Assembly (NCBI RefSeq): GCF_014651135.1
Contig: NZ_BMWH01000018.1
Location: forward strand, 91,031-155,030
DNA length: 64,000 bases
Direction of reading: 5' to 3'
Source of the DNA: Streptomyces echinoruber
GTDB taxonomy: Bacteria; Actinomycetota; Actinomycetes; Streptomycetales; Streptomycetaceae
In this document: piece after piece, positions 43,340-51,444 of the stretch
How positions within the stretch are numbered: the stretch's first letter is position 1
Layout of the letters: every line of letters begins with the position of its first letter
Program-made: the position numbers and the translations under genes
The notes under the pieces: generated by a model
What the model saw: only the letters and a program-made list of their open reading frames with translations
The model's database searches: none
What the model was told of the DNA's origin: nothing

Positions 43340-44002
43340 GTGGCGACCGACTCCAGCAATACCAGCGCAGACAAGCCGCGGCGAGCGCGCCGTACCCGTA
43401 TGACCGGTGCCGAGCGCCGCCAGCAGCTGCTGGAGATCGGTCGCACCCTCTTCGCGGCCAAGGGCTTCGAGGGCACCTCCGTGGAGGAGATCGCGGCGAA
43501 GGCCGGGGTGTCCAAACCGGTGGTGTACGAGCACTTCGGCGGCAAGGAGGGGCTGTACGCGGTGGTGGTGGACCGCGAGATGCGGCGCCTGCTGGACATG
43601 GTGACCGGCTCGCTGACCGCCGGTCACCCCCGCGAGCTGCTGGAGCAGGCCGCGTTCGCGCTGCTGGACTACATCGAGGAGTCCACGGACGGCTTCCGCA
43701 TCCTGGTCCGCGACTCCCCCATCCCCCAGTCCACGGGTTCCTTCGCCTCCCTCATCTCCGACATCGCCACGCAGGTGGAGGACATCCTGGGCCGCGAGTT
43801 CAAGTCCCGCGGCTTCGATGCCAAGCTCGCCCCGCTGTACGCGCAGGCCCTGGTCGGCATGGTGGCGCTGACCGGGCAGTGGTGGCTGGAGGTGCGCCGC
43901 CCGCGCAAGGCGGAGGTCGCCGCGCACCTGGTGAACCTGGCGTGGCACGGCCTGGACGGGCTGGAGCAGAAGCCGCGGCTGATAGGCCACCGCAAGAGCT
44001 GA
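43340..44002 (+). CDS. TetR-family regulator, probably of the desaturase operon
   Basis: Product of 220 aa from GTG 43340. The HTH is in GAERRQQLLEIGRTLFAAKG to FEGTSVEEIAAKAGVSKPVV and YEHFGGKEGLYAVVV. The C-terminal ligand domain is helical (LEQAAFALLDYIEE, LYAQALVGMVALTGQWWLEV). Similar TetR proteins in actinobacteria sense acyl-CoAs or fatty acids; that role here is inferred from the 8-bp spacing to the desaturase gene. The candidate site is the CCGTA/TACGG repeat upstream of the desaturase. Confidence 0.92.
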   Translation: MATDSSNTSADKPRRARRTRMTGAERRQQLLEIGRTLFAAKGFEGTSVEEIAAKAGVSKPVVYEHFGGKEGLYAVVVDREMRRLLDMVTGSLTAGHPRELLEQAAFALLDYIEESTDGFRILVRDSPIPQSTGSFASLISDIATQVEDILGREFKSRGFDAKLAPLYAQALVGMVALTGQWWLEVRRPRKAEVAAHLVNLAWHGLDGLEQKPRLIGHRKS

Positions 44003-44107
44003 GGAGCCCCCGGCAGGGGGATTCGATCACTCGTTGCGGTGACGGCTCACCGACCGCGGCGATTACCGTGGATACGCAGGCCAGAATCCCGTTCATGGGG
44101 GATCACC

Positions 44108-44722
44108 ATGAACGCCGAGCCGACGCCCGAGCCCGCCGACGAGCCCGGCATCCGTTGGCCCGTGTCGCCGCCCGAGGGTTACACGGTCGACGACCTGTTC
44201 ACGCTGCCCGGCCTCCCGCCGCACACCGAGTTGATCGACGGGAGTCTGGTCTTCGCCGGTCCGCGGCCACGTTTCCACAGTCTGATGATCGACCTGCTGG
44301 TCGGTGGACTGCGGTGCTGGGCGCCCGGCGACCTGAAAGTCATGCGGGAGATGACCGTCGTCCTGGACCGCAGGAACGGCCCCGAACCGGACGTCAGCGT
44401 GGTGCGCGCGGACTCCGTCACCGGGATGGAGCAGACCCGGTTCGAGGCAGGGGACGTCGTCCTGGCCGTGGAGGTCGTCTCCCCCGATTCCGAGGCGCGT
44501 GACCACGACACCAAGCCGCGCAAGTACGCGGCCGCCGGCATCCCGCACTTCTGGCTGGTCGAGATGGCCGAGGGGGATCAGCACCCGGTGGTGCGGACCT
44601 ATGAGCTCGACCCGGTGACCAGGACGTATGCGGTCACCGGCATCCACCACGACAAACTCGAGCTGTCGGTGCCGTTCGCCGTCGGCATCGACATCACGGC
44701 GGCCGCTCTCAGGGAGCTGTAG
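44108..44722 (+). CDS. Uma2-family (DUF820) PD-(D/E)XK nuclease-like protein
   Basis: Product of 204 aa. It shows the family motifs LIDGSLVFAGPRPRFHSLMI, GPEPDVSVVRAD and the active-site strand VVLAVEVVSPDSEARDHDTK followed by KYAAAGIPHFWLVE. The fold is restriction-endonuclease-like, but the biological role of the abundant Uma2 proteins is unknown. ATG 44108 is preceded by GGGGGATC. Its last 14 bp overlap the 3' end of the convergent VOC gene. Confidence 0.9.
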   Translation: MNAEPTPEPADEPGIRWPVSPPEGYTVDDLFTLPGLPPHTELIDGSLVFAGPRPRFHSLMIDLLVGGLRCWAPGDLKVMREMTVVLDRRNGPEPDVSVVRADSVTGMEQTRFEAGDVVLAVEVVSPDSEARDHDTKPRKYAAAGIPHFWLVEMAEGDQHPVVRTYELDPVTRTYAVTGIHHDKLELSVPFAVGIDITAAALREL

Positions 44723-45080
44723 CCAGGGGCTCCAGGAATTCCAGCCGGTTGCCGACGGGGTCCTCGGAGTAGAAGCGCCGGTGCCCCGGCAGGGCGTCGT
44801 CCCAGGTGACGGGGGCGCCGCAGTCGCGCAGCCGCTCGGCGTAGGCGTCGATGCCCGTCACCCGCAGCCCCGGGTGCGCCTTCCGCGCCGGCCGGAAGTC
44901 CTCCTCGATGCCGAGGTGGAGGATGACGGTGCCGGAGCGGAACCAGCAGCCGCCGCGCGCGGCGAGCACGGGCGGCTTGGGGATCTCCGTCATGCCGAGC
45001 ACACCGGCGTAGTACGCCCGCAGCCGTTCCTCCGAGCCGGGCGGCGCGGCCAGTTGCACGTGGTCGACGGCGATGAGCAT
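44709..45080 (-). CDS. VOC-family (glyoxalase/dioxygenase-like) protein
   Basis: Product of 123 aa with the two beta-alpha-beta-beta-beta units of the vicinal-oxygen-chelate fold: LIAVDHVQLAAPPGSEERLR, LRAYYAGVLGMTEIP, ILHLGIEEDF and RFYSEDPVGNRLEFLEPL. The putative metal ligands are His7 and a C-terminal Glu. The enzyme activity is unknown. The start ATG overlaps the stop of tam by one base (TGATG), so it is translationally coupled to tam. The 3' end overlaps the Uma2 gene by 14 bp on the other strand. Confidence 0.9.
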   Translation of the reverse strand: MLIAVDHVQLAAPPGSEERLRAYYAGVLGMTEIPKPPVLAARGGCWFRSGTVILHLGIEEDFRPARKAHPGLRVTGIDAYAERLRDCGAPVTWDDALPGHRRFYSEDPVGNRLEFLEPLATAP

Positions 45081-45895
45081 CACGCCTCCTTCACGGCGAC
45101 GGCGAACAGGCGCCGGAACGGGAACGGCGTGCCGTGCGGCCCGGCCGGATAGGCCTGGCGCAGGGCGGCCCGGTACTCGGCGAGGAACGCCCGCAGTGTC
45201 TCGGGGTCGTCGGCGAGGGCGGTGAGCACGGGCCGCAGCCCGGTGCCCTTGACCCAGTCGAGCACGGGGTCCTCGCCCTGCAGCAGGTGCAGGTACGTCG
45301 TCTCCCACACGTCGGCCGTGCAGCCCAGGCCGGTCAGCAGCTCCAGGTAGACGCCCGGGTCGGGGACGGCGTCGGTGTGGCGCAGGACGCCGGCGAGGCG
45401 GTCCTCGAAGCGGGCGGAGCGGGCGAGTTCGCGCATGAGGCGGTGGCTGGGCGCGTCGAAGTTGCCGGGCACCTGGAGGGCGAGGACGCCGCCGGGGGTG
45501 AGGGCCGCGATCCAGTCGGCGAACCGCTCGGTGTGCCCCGGCACCCACTGCAGGGCGGCGTTGGTGACGATCAGGTCGTGCGGCTCGGCCGGCGTCCAGG
45601 TGCGCACGTCGGCGTGGGCGAAGTCCAGCCGTCCGCCGCCGCGGGTGTCCCCCGCGTACTGCTGGGCGCGCCGCAGCATCTCGGCGGAGGTGTCGTAGCC
45701 GGTGATGCGGGCGGCGGGCCAGCGGTCGGCGAGGAGGGCGGTGACGTTGCCGGCGCCGCAGCCCAGGTCGGCGATGCGGGGCGCGTCGGCGGGAAGGCCG
45801 GGGATACGGGCGAGGAGGTCGGTGAAGGGGCGGGTGCGGTGGTCGGCGTGGCGCAGGTACTGGGCGGGGTCCCAGGTGGGGTCGGCGGTGGGCAT
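45080..45895 (-). CDS. tam: Trans-aconitate 2-methyltransferase
   Basis: Methylates trans-aconitate, relieving its inhibition of aconitase. The product is 271 aa: WDPAQYLRHADHRTRPFTDL (Tam N-terminus), SAM motif IADLGCGAGNVTALLADRWP, ADVRTWTPAEPHDLIVTNAA, LQWVPGHTERFADW and VPGNFDAPSHRLMRELA. ATG 45895 follows GGGAGA. It is divergent from a MarR regulator; from memory the S. coelicolor pair is tam/tamR, with TamR repressing tam and releasing DNA on binding citrate-like ligands. The VOC gene is coupled downstream. Confidence 0.93.
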   Translation of the reverse strand: MPTADPTWDPAQYLRHADHRTRPFTDLLARIPGLPADAPRIADLGCGAGNVTALLADRWPAARITGYDTSAEMLRRAQQYAGDTRGGGRLDFAHADVRTWTPAEPHDLIVTNAALQWVPGHTERFADWIAALTPGGVLALQVPGNFDAPSHRLMRELARSARFEDRLAGVLRHTDAVPDPGVYLELLTGLGCTADVWETTYLHLLQGEDPVLDWVKGTGLRPVLTALADDPETLRAFLAEYRAALRQAYPAGPHGTPFPFRRLFAVAVKEA

Positions 45896-45952
45896 GGGAG
45901 TCTCCCGAGGGGAACCGGTGACGGGCGGTGCGGGTCCAGCCTCCCGCCCTGA

Positions 45953-45988
45953 TATCTCGATGTCAAGATAATCGTCATCAAGAGACTT
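45953..45988. promoter_or_regulatory. TamR (MarR-type) operator region between tam and tamR
   Basis: An 18-bp imperfect palindrome TATCTCGAT-GTCAAGATA (45953-45970) is followed by a related half-site, read on the minus strand as TCTTGATGACGATTATC. AT content is locally high. The position between the divergent starts and the MarR-like symmetry suit autoregulation plus repression of tam. The limits are approximate. Confidence 0.7.
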
Positions 45989-46018
45989 AACGTCGACACA
46001 ACCACTACACTGATCGCC

Positions 46019-46516
46019 ATGGAGGACGAGGTCGATCGGCTGGTCGCGGCGTGGCGCCGGGAGCGCCCCGACCTCGACGTGGAACCGCTCGAGGTGCTCA
46101 GCCGGGTGAGCCGGCTCGCCCGGCACCTGGACCGGGCGCGTCGGCTGGCGTTCGCCGAGCACAGCCTGGAGCCGTGGGAGTTCGACGTCCTGACGGCGCT
46201 GCGCCGCGCGGGGACGCCGTACCAGCTCTCCCCCGGCCAGCTCCTGACGCAGACGCTGGTGACGTCCGGCACGATGACCAACCGTATCGACCGCCTGGCC
46301 AAGAAGGGCCTGGTGGAGCGGCTGCCCGACCCCAGCGACCGGCGCGGGGTGCTGGTCCGGCTCACCGGGGAGGGCCGCGACCGCGCCGACCAGGCGCTGG
46401 CCGGCCTGCTGGAGCAGGAGCGGGCGATCCTGGCGGAGCTGTCCCCGGCCCAGCGCACCGAGCTGGCCGGTCTGCTACGCCAGTTGACCGCCCCGTTCGA
46501 CAACATCCCCGGCTAG
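46019..46516 (+). CDS. tamR: MarR-family regulator TamR
   Basis: Product of 165 aa with an extended N-terminus (MEDEVDRLVAAWRRERPDLD) that resembles the UrtR subclass of MarR proteins. The winged-helix core is SGTMTNRIDRLAKKGLVERL with DPSDRRGVLVRLTGEGRD. The C-terminal dimerisation helix follows. It is divergent from tam and matches the TamR arrangement I recall for S. coelicolor. Its last 42 bp overlap the 3' end of the convergent luxR gene. Confidence 0.9.
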   Translation: MEDEVDRLVAAWRRERPDLDVEPLEVLSRVSRLARHLDRARRLAFAEHSLEPWEFDVLTALRRAGTPYQLSPGQLLTQTLVTSGTMTNRIDRLAKKGLVERLPDPSDRRGVLVRLTGEGRDRADQALAGLLEQERAILAELSPAQRTELAGLLRQLTAPFDNIPG

Positions 46517-47254
46517 ATCCCCGGCCAGGTCGATCGGCCCGACTCCGGCGCGCCGGGCGAGCGCGACGGCGGCCAGCGTGGAGTGCACGCCCAGCTTGCC
46601 CAGCACGTTCTGCATGTGGGTGCGCACGGTGTGCGGGGAGAGGAACAGCCGCTCGGCGACGGCCTTGCGGCCCAGCCCGGCGACCATGCAGCGCAGCACC
46701 TCCCGCTCGCGCGGGGTGAGCGACTCCACCAGCCGCTCGCTCTCCGTGCGGTGCCGCCGGGCCGCGGTCAGCTCCCGCAGCACCCCGGTGAGCAGGGCGG
46801 GCGGCAGGTGGGTCTCGTCGCGCAGCACCCCGCGGATGACGGTGAGCAGCCGGGACAGGGAGCAGTCCTTGGCCACCCACCCGCCGGCCCCGGCCTGCAG
46901 GGCGAGCGCGGCCCGGCGCGGGTCGTCCTTCTCGGCGAGTACGACGGTCCGCACCCCCGGCTGCGCCCGGCGCACCCCCGCGACCAGCGAGATCCCGTCG
47001 ACGACGCCGTCCTCGCCCGCCTCCCCGACCGGCACCGCGGCCCGCACGCCCGGGGTGCCGGCGCCCAGGTCGGCGTCGACGAGCAGCACGTCGAACCGGC
47101 GGCCCTCGGCGGCCGCCCGCTCCAGGCAGCGCAGGGCGGCCGGACCGGAGCCGGCCGCGGACACCTCGACGTCGGGCTCGGCGGCCAGGGCCGCGGCGAG
47201 GGACTCGGCGAAGATGCGGTGGTCGTCGACGACCAGGACTCGGATACGCACCAC
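46475..47254 (-). CDS. LuxR/NarL-type response regulator
   Basis: Product of about 259 aa; GTG 47254 and 47251 are both usable. The receiver has the acidic pair VVDDHRIF and a phospho-acceptor Asp in FDVLLVDADLG. The C-terminal HTH is LTPREREVLRCMVAGLGRKA and RLFLSPHTVRTHMQNVLGKL. An insert of ~20 residues (GVRAAVPVGEAGEDGVVD) after the phosphorylation loop is unusual. No kinase is adjacent. The gene overlaps tamR by 42 bp at the 3' ends, so the two mRNAs are complementary there. Confidence 0.92.
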   Translation of the reverse strand: MVRIRVLVVDDHRIFAESLAAALAAEPDVEVSAAGSGPAALRCLERAAAEGRRFDVLLVDADLGAGTPGVRAAVPVGEAGEDGVVDGISLVAGVRRAQPGVRTVVLAEKDDPRRAALALQAGAGGWVAKDCSLSRLLTVIRGVLRDETHLPPALLTGVLRELTAARRHRTESERLVESLTPREREVLRCMVAGLGRKAVAERLFLSPHTVRTHMQNVLGKLGVHSTLAAVALARRAGVGPIDLAGDLAGDVVERGGQLA

Positions 47255-47472
47255 TGAAAACCCCCACTGTCCGGAGACGGGTCCGGATGGTCCAAGGACG
47301 CGTCGGTGCCGTGCAGGAACTGCTACCCCCGCTTCCGGTTCCGTACCCGGCCGTCCCGGCCCCCCTGATCCACGCCGGCCCCCACCGGCGCTGCTCTCAG
47401 AGTACGGACGGGGGCGGAGAGGGGAAGACGATTCACGGAACTGGCCCTCTTGCGGCGTCTAGGGTGTGCCGC

Positions 47473-47928
47473 ATGTTTCGTATCGAGGCAGAAGTCGACA
47501 ACGAACGGCGCGCTCTGCTCCGCTCCCGCCTGCGCGACACGAACACGGCGGCCTCCCCCGTCCTGGCCGCGCTGCGCGACACCCCCGCGGCCCGCGAGGT
47601 GCCCCTGCACGTCTGGGCGACGGACGGCACCGGCGACCTCGCCGGCGGGCTGGTCGGCCACACCTGGGCCGGCTGGCTGCACGTCACCTACCTGTGGGTC
47701 GCCGCACCCCACCGGGGCGCCGGCCTGGGCTCGCGCCTGCTGGCCCGCGCGGAGACCATCGCCGCCCGCGACCGCGGCTGCCGCGCCGCCCGCCTGGAGA
47801 CCTGGGACTTCCAGGCCCCGGACTTCTACCGCAAGCAGGGCTACGAGGTGGTGGCGGTGATCCCCGACTACCCGCCGGGGATCACCGAGTACACGCTGAC
47901 CAAGCAGCTCACCCGATGTACACGCTGA
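47473..47928 (+). CDS. GNAT-family N-acetyltransferase
   Basis: Product of 151 aa. The acetyl-CoA motif is YLWVAAPHRGAGLGSRLLAR, followed by RLETWDFQAPDFYRKQGYEV. The substrate is unknown; such proteins act on small amines or protein N-termini. ATG 47473 is used; the SD is weak. The C-terminus (YTLTKQLTRCTR) runs into a 29-bp repeat array that reaches the galK stop. The last seven residues may therefore be an addition created by the duplication. Confidence 0.88.
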   Translation: MFRIEAEVDNERRALLRSRLRDTNTAASPVLAALRDTPAAREVPLHVWATDGTGDLAGGLVGHTWAGWLHVTYLWVAAPHRGAGLGSRLLARAETIAARDRGCRAARLETWDFQAPDFYRKQGYEVVAVIPDYPPGITEYTLTKQLTRCTR

Positions 47929-47977
47929 CCCAGCAGCTCACCCGATGTACACGCTGCCCCAGCAGCTCACCCGATCC
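47889..47977. repeat. 29-bp tandem repeats spanning the GNAT and galK stop codons
   Basis: GTACACGCTGACC and CAGCTCACCCGAT recur with a 29-bp period (CAGCTC at 47905, 47934 and 47963). The first copy is GNAT coding sequence and the last contains the galK stop (TCA at 47967-47969). Because 29 is not divisible by 3, the array shifts frame in each copy. Confidence 0.92.
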
Positions 47978-49157
47978 GCCGCGCCCCCGCCGACGGCACC
48001 GCGGTGAACACCCGCGGCGCGGTGCGGCCGGCCGCGGCGAAGGCGTCCTGGACGGCCTTCGTCAGGGCCTCCACGTCCGCCTCCCGCACCAGCACGATCG
48101 CACAGCCGCCGAAGCCGCCGCCGGTCATGCGGGCCCCCAGCGCGCCCGCGGCGTTGGCGGTGTCGACGACCAGGTCCAGCTCGGGGCAGGAGATGCGGAA
48201 GTCGTCGCGCAGCGAGGCGTGGCCCTCCGTCAGGACCGGGCCGATCGCGTGCGTCTCGCCCGCCTGCAGCAGGGACACCACGCGCTCCACGCGGTGGTTC
48301 TCGGTGACGACGTGGCGGACCAGGCGGCGCACCTCCTCCTCGTCGCCCAGCCGCTCCAGCGCCGCCTCCAGTTCCTCGAAGGCGACGTCCCGCAGGGCGT
48401 CCACACCCAGCAGGGCCGCGCCCTTCTCGCAGCCGGCGCGGCGCCTGCCGTACTCGCCGCCGCTGTGGGCGTGCTGGACGCGGGTGTCGACGACCAGCAG
48501 CCGCAGCCCGTGCGCGGTCGGGTCGAAGGGGACCTGGCGCTGGGACAGGTCGCGGGTGTCGAGGAACAGGGCGTGGCCGTCCTGGCAGCATGCCGACGCC
48601 GTCTGGTCCATGATGCCGGTCGGGGCGCCGACGTAGACGTTCTCCGCGCGCTGGCACAGGCGGGCCAACTGCCAGCCCTTCAGGCCCAGTTCGTACAGGT
48701 CGTTCAGGGCCAGGGCCACCACGACCTCCAGCGCCGCCGACGACGACAGGCCCGCGCCCACCGGAACGGTCGAGGCCAGGTGGACGTCGGCGCCGGTCAC
48801 CTCGTGCCCGGCCGCGCGCAGCGCCCACACCACGCCCGCCGGGTAGGCCGTCCACTCCCGGTCGGAGGCGGGGGTCAGGTCCGCCACGCGCAGTTCGACG
48901 ACGCCGCCGGTCCCGCCCGCCGCGCCCGTCGCGCCTGCGATGTCCTGCGAGTGCAGGCGCAGCACGCCGTCCGTGCGGCGCGACACCGCCGCCACCGTGG
49001 TGTGCGGCAGGGCGAACGGCATGACGAAGCCGTCGTTGTAATCGGTGTGCTCGCCGATCAGGTTGACCCGGCCCGGCGCCGCCCACACCCCCTCCGGGTC
49101 CGCCCCGTACAGCTCTCGGAACCGCTCGGCGACGGTCCCCGCGGCAGCCTCGCTCAT
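47967..49157 (-). CDS. galK: Galactokinase
   Basis: Phosphorylates galactose to galactose-1-P, first committed step of the Leloir pathway. The product is 396 aa of the GHMP family: galactokinase signature GRVNLIGEHTDYNDGFVMPF, ATP loop PVGAGLSSSAALEVVVALAL, and the C-terminal GARMTGGGFGGCAIVLV. ATG 49157 starts the product MSEAAAGTVAERF. It is the last gene of galT-galE-galK. The 82-bp gap from galE is occupied by a repeat of the galE 3' end. Confidence 0.97.
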   Translation of the reverse strand: MSEAAAGTVAERFRELYGADPEGVWAAPGRVNLIGEHTDYNDGFVMPFALPHTTVAAVSRRTDGVLRLHSQDIAGATGAAGGTGGVVELRVADLTPASDREWTAYPAGVVWALRAAGHEVTGADVHLASTVPVGAGLSSSAALEVVVALALNDLYELGLKGWQLARLCQRAENVYVGAPTGIMDQTASACCQDGHALFLDTRDLSQRQVPFDPTAHGLRLLVVDTRVQHAHSGGEYGRRRAGCEKGAALLGVDALRDVAFEELEAALERLGDEEEVRRLVRHVVTENHRVERVVSLLQAGETHAIGPVLTEGHASLRDDFRISCPELDLVVDTANAAGALGARMTGGGFGGCAIVLVREADVEALTKAVQDAFAAAGRTAPRVFTAVPSAGARRIG

Positions 49158-49192
49158 CCCTGACCCCTGACCTTTCCTGTGTGTCCTACTCA

Positions 49193-49246
49193 GCGCAGCT
49201 ACCTCGGCGCGGCTACTCGGCGCAGCTGCTTCGGTGCGGCTACCGA
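49193..49246. repeat. 27-bp repeat of the galE 3' end between galE and galK
   Basis: GCGCAGCT occurs at 49193 and 49220, with GCGGCTA following each after about 18 bp. The two 27-bp copies are imperfect. The galE stop (CTA, 49240-49242) lies in the second, and an equivalent CTA (TAG on the minus strand) in the first. Confidence 0.75.
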
Positions 49247-50202
49247 GCGCGCCGCTGCGCGAACTCCCAGGCGTCCCTGACGATGCCCGCCAGGTCGGCG
49301 CGGGAGGGGTTCCAGCCCAGCTTCTCGCGGGCGGTGTCGGCGGAGGCCACCAGGACGGCCGGGTCGCCGCCGCGGCGCGGGGCGATCACCTCCGGGATCG
49401 GGTGGCCGGTGACCCGGCGGACCGTCTCGACGACCTCGCGCACGGAGAAGCCGTTGCCGTTGCCGAGGTTGCAGATCAGGTGCTCGCCGGGCTCGGCGGC
49501 GTCCAGGGCGAGCAGGTGGGCCTCGGCCAGGTCCGCCACGTGGATGTAGTCGCGGATGCAGGTGCCGTCCGGCGTCGGGTAGTCGTCGCCGTAGATGGAG
49601 ATCGCCTCCCGCCTGCCCTGCGCGACCTGCAGCACCAGCGGGATGAGGTGCGACTCGGGGTCGTGGCGCTCGCCGTACGCGCCGTAGGCGCCGGCCACGT
49701 TGAAGTAGCGCAGGGAGACCGCGCCCAGGCCGTGGGCGGCCGCCTCACCGGTGATCATGTGGTCGACGGCCAGCTTGGAGGCGCCGTAGGGGTTGGTGGG
49801 CCGGGTGGGGGCGGTCTCGACGATCGGGACCTGCTCCGGCTCGCCGTAGGTGGCCGCCGTGGAGGAGAAGACGAGCCGGCGCACGCCCGCGGCGCGCATC
49901 GCCTCCAGCAGCGCCATGGTGCCGCCGACGTTGTTGTCCCAGTACTTCTCCGGCTTCACCACCGACTCGCCGACCTGCGAGAACGCGGCGAAGTGCAGCA
50001 CGCCGTCGTAGGAGTCGTCCAGCCACTTGGCGGCGTCGCGGATGTCGCCCTCGATGAAGGCCGCCCCCGCGGGCACCCCCTCGCGGAACCCCGTCGAGAG
50101 GTTGTCCAGGACGGTGACCTCGTGGCCGGCCTCCAGCAGGTGCTGGGCGACCACGCTGCCGATGTATCCCGCGCCGCCCGTGACCAGATACTTGCCGCTC
50201 AT
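49240..50202 (-). CDS. galE: UDP-glucose 4-epimerase
   Basis: Interconverts UDP-galactose and UDP-glucose with bound NAD. The product is 320 aa, extended SDR. It shows YLVTGGAGYIGSVVAQHLLE (NAD-binding TGGAGYIG), FSSTAATYGEPEQVP, and the catalytic YxxxK in NPYGASKLAVDHM. C-terminal LGWNPSRADLAGIVRDAW follows. It overlaps galT by ATGA at its start, so the two are translationally coupled. It supplies UDP-galactose for Leloir flux and for glycan synthesis. Confidence 0.97.
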   Translation of the reverse strand: MSGKYLVTGGAGYIGSVVAQHLLEAGHEVTVLDNLSTGFREGVPAGAAFIEGDIRDAAKWLDDSYDGVLHFAAFSQVGESVVKPEKYWDNNVGGTMALLEAMRAAGVRRLVFSSTAATYGEPEQVPIVETAPTRPTNPYGASKLAVDHMITGEAAAHGLGAVSLRYFNVAGAYGAYGERHDPESHLIPLVLQVAQGRREAISIYGDDYPTPDGTCIRDYIHVADLAEAHLLALDAAEPGEHLICNLGNGNGFSVREVVETVRRVTGHPIPEVIAPRRGGDPAVLVASADTAREKLGWNPSRADLAGIVRDAWEFAQRRAR

Positions 50203-51260
50203 GAACCAGCTACCTCTCGCAGTCGTTCGGCCGCGCGCTCCGGCGGCACGTCGTTGATGAACACGCTCATGCCGGATTCGGAACCCGCGAGGAACTTCAG
50301 CTTGCCGGAGGTTCGGCGGATGGTGAAAAGCTCGAGGTGGAGCGCGAACTCGTCGCGTGTGACGCCCTCGTACCCCTCCAGCCGGCCGAACGGGGCCTGG
50401 TGCCAGGCGGCGATGTACGGCGTCGGGGGCTCCCCTTCGCCGAAGATCCGGTCGAAGCGCCTCAAGAGGTCCAGGTAGATCCGGGGGAACTCGGCGCGGG
50501 CCGCCTCGTCGAGCGCGAGCAGGTCGGGGACGCGGCGCCGGGGGTACAGGTGGACCTCGTAGGGCCAGTGCGCCGCGTACGGCACGAAGGCCACCCAGTG
50601 TTCACCCGCCAGGACGACCCGCTCCCCGGCGCGTTCCCTCTCCAGGACGACGTCGAAGAGGTTCTCGCCGCCGGACGTCGCCTTGTGGGCTGCGAGGGAG
50701 CGCAGCATCAGCGCGGTGCGGGGGGTGAGGAAGGGGTAGGCGTAGATCTGCCCGTGGGGATGCTGGAGGGTCACGCCGATCTCCGCGCCCCGGTTCTCGA
50801 AACAGAACACCTGCTTCACGGAGGGCAGATGCGACAGCTCGGCGGTGCGGTCGGTCCAGGCGTCCAGGACCAGGCGCGCCTGCTCCTCGCTCAGGTCGGC
50901 GAAGGAGGCGTCGTGGTCGGGGGTGAAGCACACCACCTCGCAGCGGCCGCAGTCGCCGGCCAGGGAGGGGAAGCGGTTCTCGAAGACCACGACGTCGTAG
51001 GAGGAGCCGGGGATCTCGCTGAGCCGCTCGCCGCGGGACGGGCACAGGGGGCACTGGTCGGCCGGCGGGTGGTAGGTGCGGCCCTGCCGGTGCGAGGCGA
51101 TCGCGACCGAGTCGCCGAGCAGCGCGTCGTGGCGGATTTCGGAGCGCGTGACGGTCCGTTCGAGCGGGCGGCGGTCCACGGCGTCCCGCACGGTGTCGTC
51201 GCGCAGGTCGTAGTAGATCAGCTCGCGTCCGTCCGCCAGCCGGGTCGAGGTCTTCTTCAC
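50199..51260 (-). CDS. galT: Galactose-1-phosphate uridylyltransferase
   Basis: Transfers UMP from UDP-glucose to galactose-1-P. The product is 353 aa. Family motifs are CPLCPSRGERLSEIPGSSYD, VVFENRFPSLAGDCGRCEVV and the active-site TLQHPHGQIYAYPF with His-Pro-His. LFTIRRTSGKLKFLAGSES follows near the C-terminus. GTG 51260 is preceded by AGGGAGTCCGGA. It is the first gene of the gal operon; an AT-rich regulatory region lies between it and the divergent symporter gene. Confidence 0.97.
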   Translation of the reverse strand: MKKTSTRLADGRELIYYDLRDDTVRDAVDRRPLERTVTRSEIRHDALLGDSVAIASHRQGRTYHPPADQCPLCPSRGERLSEIPGSSYDVVVFENRFPSLAGDCGRCEVVCFTPDHDASFADLSEEQARLVLDAWTDRTAELSHLPSVKQVFCFENRGAEIGVTLQHPHGQIYAYPFLTPRTALMLRSLAAHKATSGGENLFDVVLERERAGERVVLAGEHWVAFVPYAAHWPYEVHLYPRRRVPDLLALDEAARAEFPRIYLDLLRRFDRIFGEGEPPTPYIAAWHQAPFGRLEGYEGVTRDEFALHLELFTIRRTSGKLKFLAGSESGMSVFINDVPPERAAERLREVAGS

Positions 51261-51289
51261 TCCGGACTCCCTGTGGCCTTGGCTCCCCA

Positions 51290-51380
51290 CCCAATCACCC
51301 AACACAATCAAACATAACACACCACAACCGATCAGAGACTTTCCCATCACAATCAAACAAAGACCTTCATCAAAAGTGTT
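51290..51380. promoter_or_regulatory. AT-rich gal operon control region with direct repeats
   Basis: The motif TGTTTGATTGTG (minus strand) occurs twice, at 51314-51303 and 51359-51348, 45 bp apart. Shorter TGATTG-like copies lie at about 51296 and 51370. This is the only markedly AT-rich stretch in the gal region. I recall that the S. lividans galP1 promoter is regulated through direct hexamer repeats, which fits. The exact promoter is not assigned. Confidence 0.65.
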
Positions 51381-51444
51381 CACATACTGAACGCCGAGAC
51401 GTAGGTTCCGCTCAGGATCAGTTCGCGCAACGAAGCGAGTACGC

